NCBI GenBank assembly: GCA_902784615.1
Contig: CACZVN010000013.1
Span: 1-59,564 of the forward strand
DNA length: 59,564 nucleotides
Direction of reading: 5' to 3'
From: an uncultured Prevotellaceae bacterium
GTDB lineage: Bacteria > Bacteroidota > Bacteroidia > Bacteroidales > Bacteroidaceae
The translations under genes and the position numbers were made by a program. This document shows positions 56,910 through 59,564 of the stretch, piece after piece. The notes below the pieces were generated by a model. It worked only from the letters and a program-made list of their open reading frames with translations. It searched no databases and was not told where the DNA came from. The first letter of the stretch is position 1. Each line of letters starts with the position of its first letter.

Positions 56910-57212
56910 ATGAATATCAACATTCAAGAACAAAACGGCACTTACGTTGCCAAACTATCCGGCTGGCTCGACACCAACGAAGCATCACAGTTTATGGAGG
57001 ACATCAAGCCGCTTGAGGCTCACATCGACAAGTCCATTGTGCTCGACTGCAAAGACCTGGAATACGTATGCAGTCTGGCTCTCCGTGGTATGCTGAAACT
57101 AAAGAAAGAGAGCGCTGCGAAAGGTGGCACCCTGTTATTGCGCAACGTCACTGGCGAAGTACAGAAAGTCCTCACCATGACGGGCTTCATCAAGCTCTTC
57201 GACATCGAATAG
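56910..57212 (+). CDS. Second STAS-domain protein of the operon
   Basis: 100 residues, colinear with the first STAS protein (identical length; DLEY at 49-52 and LR at 58-59 in both). The phosphoacceptor Ser is kept (S55 in YVCSLALR), but the following conserved Gly is Ala 57 and the residue before the Ser is Cys. It is therefore probably still phosphorylatable, with altered partner specificity. It begins 4 bases after the transporter stop and closes the operon. Target unknown. Confidence 0.88.
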   Translation: MNINIQEQNGTYVAKLSGWLDTNEASQFMEDIKPLEAHIDKSIVLDCKDLEYVCSLALRGMLKLKKESAAKGGTLLLRNVTGEVQKVLTMTGFIKLFDIE

Positions 57213-57221
57213 ACCAATGCA

Positions 57222-57299
57222 ACATGCATCCGTTGTCTGAATCATAAACGCTCCATTCTCGTCACTCGTAGCACCCTGGATATAAGTAGAGTCAGCCGT
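57222..57299 (-). pseudogene. Short remnant resembling an outer-membrane receptor N-terminal plug-proximal domain
   Basis: On the minus strand the spacer between the STAS operon and the next gene reads TADSTYIQGATSDENGAFMI without a start and with a stop just 5'. This matches the carboxypeptidase-regulatory-like repeat near the N-terminus of Bacteroidetes outer-membrane beta-barrel proteins (typical ADS.YI.GA.SDENG.F). Only about 25 codons survive. Confidence 0.4.
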
Positions 57300-57804
57300 T
57301 CAGAATTCTGTTTCTGACGCATTTCACGGCGGGTTTGTAATAGTCTATCTCCATCACTTCGAGTGTGCGTTTCAGTTCATCCATCAGCTCAGGATAGAAT
57401 TTACACATACGGAAGGCAAGTTTCATACAGACCGACTGAATGCCAGGGAATTCCTCAATATCCATCATGTGCTCGAAGCAGAAATCAAGGAAGTCTGTCC
57501 GCAGGTCATCTTCAGACATCTCCAATCGCTCAATGACGTTAAGCGACAGTCGTCTGACGGATGAGTTATCTGTCTGCATGGCCTGGTCAATGAATTCGTT
57601 GAGTATCACCTGCAGTTGCGACAGTTCATCTTTGCGGGCCTTGGTCAGTCCCCACAAGGCACTCCTTGCCACGCGGTAATCCTGACTGAAAGCATACTGA
57701 CGAGAAAAGCCAAGGAAGTCGCCCGTAGATTTCACCTCTTGGTAAATCTCTTGGGCACATCCCTCGCTAAATGTCTGTTGTAATCTCTCGCTTGTAATCG
57801 CCAT
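57292..57804 (-). CDS. Hypothetical helical-repeat (HEAT-like) protein
   Basis: 170 residues, no signal peptide or membrane segment, almost entirely helical in character, with paired amphipathic helices (ALWGLTKARKDELSQLQVIL; SVRRLSLNVIERL; VCMKLAFRMCKFYPELMDELK) suggestive of HEAT/ARM-like repeats. Such proteins usually mediate protein contacts. It lies 3 bases downstream of the CAT-like gene and is probably co-transcribed. Function not recognised. Confidence 0.65.
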   Translation of the reverse strand: MAITSERLQQTFSEGCAQEIYQEVKSTGDFLGFSRQYAFSQDYRVARSALWGLTKARKDELSQLQVILNEFIDQAMQTDNSSVRRLSLNVIERLEMSEDDLRTDFLDFCFEHMMDIEEFPGIQSVCMKLAFRMCKFYPELMDELKRTLEVMEIDYYKPAVKCVRNRILNG

Positions 57805-57807
57805 TCT

Positions 57808-58458
57808 TTATTTCAACTTATAGATTTCATTCTGCAGGCGCTGAAGGAACTTAGCTGCGTGAGCGCCATCCATCTGAACGTGGTGGAATTGGAATGATAC
57901 TGGCAGAGTGGTTTTGAACAGGCCATGGCGGTACTTGCCCCACATCACCATCGGATTGCTGAACTGGTCAGTGTATTGGTTGATGATGCAGTCGAGTTCC
58001 GTCTGTATCATGGCAGATGTGCCGATAACCATGTGTTCGTCAAGGAAAGCGCTCGACCTTTGGTCGCTTGCAAAGCAAGAACTTTTACATTCATTCGCTG
58101 CCTGCGCTGTCAACGACAGGTAGTAGCGATTGAATTGCTGTAAATCATCGGTGAAAGGAATGTCGCAGGAACTGATGCCTCCCTTACTGTTCTCTACAAT
58201 GACATTGACGGCAAGTTTGTCGTAGTGGTATAACTTCCCGACTACAGGCAGCGTATAGAACTCCTCCACTTGGCCCGCAGCCTTGCCTACGCACCAGCAC
58301 ATCAGCATGGTGAACTTCATGCCACTCCTTTTGCAGACCTTTACCAAGCGGCTAACATCCAGCGTCTTCACCAATGTCACCATCGGCATGGGCGATGACA
58401 TCCACATACGGAATGCTTCAGCACGGTTACTCTCCTGAGGGTTTATTTCTCTCTTCAT
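57808..58458 (-). CDS. Chloramphenicol acetyltransferase-like (CAT-fold) acetyltransferase
   Basis: 216 residues, close to the 210-220 of type A CATs. The active-site motif FHHVQMDG supplies H193 and D197, equivalent to H195 and D199 of CAT, and the trimer-forming core (MLMCWCVGKA, VNVIVEN) is recognisable. It transfers acetyl from acetyl-CoA, but many chromosomal CAT-fold proteins do not act on chloramphenicol, so resistance should not be assumed. The ATG at 58458 (MKREINP) is chosen because it aligns with the family; the longer frame runs into the upstream gene. It lies 5 bases after the effector-binding gene. Confidence 0.82.
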   Translation of the reverse strand: MKREINPQESNRAEAFRMWMSSPMPMVTLVKTLDVSRLVKVCKRSGMKFTMLMCWCVGKAAGQVEEFYTLPVVGKLYHYDKLAVNVIVENSKGGISSCDIPFTDDLQQFNRYYLSLTAQAANECKSSCFASDQRSSAFLDEHMVIGTSAMIQTELDCIINQYTDQFSNPMVMWGKYRHGLFKTTLPVSFQFHHVQMDGAHAAKFLQRLQNEIYKLK

Positions 58459-58463
58459 GCTGT

Positions 58464-59012
58464 TTATTCTATCGGCATCATTACGCCACACTGGTAGTCG
58501 GGTGACTCGATGTCCGTGCCCTGATACCACTCCATGCAGCAGGAATTCGGTGCCCATTTGTATTCCAGATGAGCGGGCACCCACTCCTTATGGAACTTTT
58601 CGTACTGCTCTTGGAAGGCTTTCATGCCTCCCTCGAAATGCATCTTCAGCCACTTTCCGCTATGAATGGGGAAGAGCTGCATTCCTGCGGGAACTTCACC
58701 ACCTTTATATATACCACCAATGACGTAAGTAAAGGTGTTTTTGCAGCAAGCACCGAAATTAGCTTCCCAACAGGTAGCACAATTGTGATTAGGAATATCG
58801 CAGGTGCATAATCCGAACTCGCCAACACCATTGTCGAATGCAGCCTTCTGACAAGCGTTGGGTGTTTGCTTCTCAAAAATCACAGGCTTGATAATCTTTT
58901 CCACATACTCACCCCAGAACTTAGGGCATTCTTCTTTTGCCTCGTTAAAGGCAATTTTCTTGGCCATGCCAACAATCTGCACATTGTGCAGCTCAATAAT
59001 CTCGTGTTTCAT
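58464..59012 (-). CDS. Cysteine-rich GyrI-like / effector-binding-domain protein
   Basis: 182 residues. The overall pattern (VQIVGMAKKIAFNEAKEECPKFWGEY..., IGGIYKGGEVPAGMQLFPI, MEWYQGTDIESPDYQCGVMMPIE) resembles the AraC-type effector-binding / GyrI-like fold, which binds small hydrophobic or cationic molecules. No DNA-binding domain is attached. A cysteine-rich insert is unusual: C69, C71, C78, C81, C89 and C90, plus five more Cys in the chain. First gene of a three-gene operon with the CAT-like enzyme and the helical protein; a drug- or metabolite-handling role is a guess from that context. Confidence 0.75.
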   Translation of the reverse strand: MKHEIIELHNVQIVGMAKKIAFNEAKEECPKFWGEYVEKIIKPVIFEKQTPNACQKAAFDNGVGEFGLCTCDIPNHNCATCWEANFGACCKNTFTYVIGGIYKGGEVPAGMQLFPIHSGKWLKMHFEGGMKAFQEQYEKFHKEWVPAHLEYKWAPNSCCMEWYQGTDIESPDYQCGVMMPIE

Positions 59013-59036
59013 ATGTCCTTTTTTTGTTTGACGTTG

Positions 59037-59044
59037 CAAAATTA
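59037..59044 (-). promoter_or_regulatory. -7 box TAATTTTG for the effector-binding/CAT operon
   Basis: CAAAATTA on the plus strand, 24 bases before the ATG at 59012. Confidence 0.5.
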
Positions 59045-59084
59045 CGAAGTATTTCGATTGTTGCCAAATAATTATGCTATTTGA

Positions 59085-59564
59085 TTACATTCTTGCCTTC
59101 TGCTTCTCTCCGGCACCAGAGCCACGATATTTAGAGCGGGCCTCGTTGAACTTCCAGGTAAGGTCAAGCACAAAGGTGCGACGGGCTGGATTGTGCGTAG
59201 TCAGCTCTCGATAACCGAAGACGATGGCATCGGTCTTGTTGGTATGGAAGATATCGCTGCAACGCAAGTCGAAAGTGAGTGTACCCATACGCTTTTCTGC
59301 CAACCAAGAATAAACCAAGGATGGTTCAACGTGATGGTGGAGCCATCGGCCGTAGGCGATTTGAAATCCTGCAACTGAGTGATGATAGTCCACATAGGAT
59401 GCCAGCAGCCGATGGTAGGCCGTGCTGATAACTGGATGCTGAACTTGTTGTAATCCTCCCAGCTGTTGATGGGACGCACAAGGCTGACAAGGGGATCTTC
59501 TGAACCAGGGAAAGGCTCTGTCGACATAGTGAGGGCATCCTTCACGCGGCCATAGTTCAGCATC
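59085..59564 (-). pseudogene. Frameshifted C-terminus of an outer-membrane beta-barrel (TonB receptor-like) protein
   Basis: Two minus-strand frames each carry part of the C-terminal barrel of a Bacteroidetes outer-membrane beta-barrel family protein. The first, open to the window edge, gives NKFSIQLSARPTIGCWHPMW and ends its match at TITLNHPWFILGW (~59300). The other supplies SWLAEKRMGTLTFDL, SDIFHTNKTDAIVFGY and the terminal RSKYRGSGAGEKQKARM, stop at 59085. Between these motifs intact proteins have roughly 60-70 more residues, so a deletion with frameshift near 59290-59340 is inferred. A sequencing error alone would not explain the missing segment. The 5' part lies outside the window. Confidence 0.6.

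Noticed and set aside
48168-57212. A stressosome (RsbR/S/T) or a sigma-B operon
   Set aside because: No RsbR-type N-terminal globin/STAS protein, no RsbT-type lone kinase and no sigma factor gene are present; only SpoIIE-RsbW fusions and single-domain STAS proteins are.
57808-58458. Chloramphenicol resistance gene
   Set aside because: The catalytic His is present, but chromosomal CAT-fold proteins with other substrates are common and there are no mobile-element features around it, so only the fold is claimed.

Overview
The window looks like chromosomal DNA of a Prevotella-group bacterium (Bacteroidales). The signs are TAnnTTTG -7 promoter boxes, weak Shine-Dalgarno sites, AQ-type Sec signal peptides, a T9SS-like C-terminal sorting region, S46 peptidase, LruC-domain and GPH-symporter genes, and the density of glycoside hydrolases. 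The genus call is inference from gene style; no rRNA or tRNA is present to anchor it.

Layout: (1) 1-11.9 kb is mostly housekeeping: the 3' end of a LruC-domain protein, an SpmA/SpmB-like membrane protein, a polysaccharide flippase, an S46 dipeptidyl-peptidase, a DbpA-type DEAD helicase, a LOG protein, a flavodiiron protein, a PfkB sugar kinase and an M16 peptidase. (2) 11.9-18.0 kb is a divergent xylo-oligosaccharide-type locus: GPH symporter + cytoplasmic GH43 leftward, acetylesterase (sialate O-acetylesterase/CE20-like) + second GPH symporter rightward. (3) 18.0-24.5 kb holds a structured non-coding stretch, YraN, MetG and a large CotH/lamin-tail surface protein. (4) 24.5-44.2 kb is a glycosidase island: GH31, GH97, GH3, esterase-GH43 fusion and a small exported protein in one leftward operon; GH9; then GH29, GH2, GH2 rightward. 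The activities together fit a fucosylated, galactosylated, acetylated xyloglucan-like glycan, yet no SusC/SusD pair or regulator is present. (5) 44.2-48.0 kb has a Cthe_2159-like beta-helix protein with a small partner, and a Y-family polymerase with a YolD-like small protein.

(6) 48.1-57.2 kb is the most interesting part: eight same-strand, closely spaced genes encoding a small HD (p)ppGpp hydrolase, an orphan NMT1/THI5-like periplasmic binding protein, a Cache-HAMP-SpoIIE phosphatase fused to an RsbW-like ATPase, a STAS protein, a RelA/SpoT-type synthetase, a second HAMP-SpoIIE-RsbW-like fusion, an SLC13/RCK_C transporter and a second STAS protein. It reads as a two-channel partner-switching circuit physically tied to making and destroying alarmone, in a lineage without sigma-B.

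(7) 57.2-59.56 kb holds a helical-repeat-like hypothetical, a CAT-like acetyltransferase, a cysteine-rich effector-binding protein and a frameshifted outer-membrane beta-barrel remnant running off the end. No CRISPR array, insertion sequence, tRNA or rRNA was seen.
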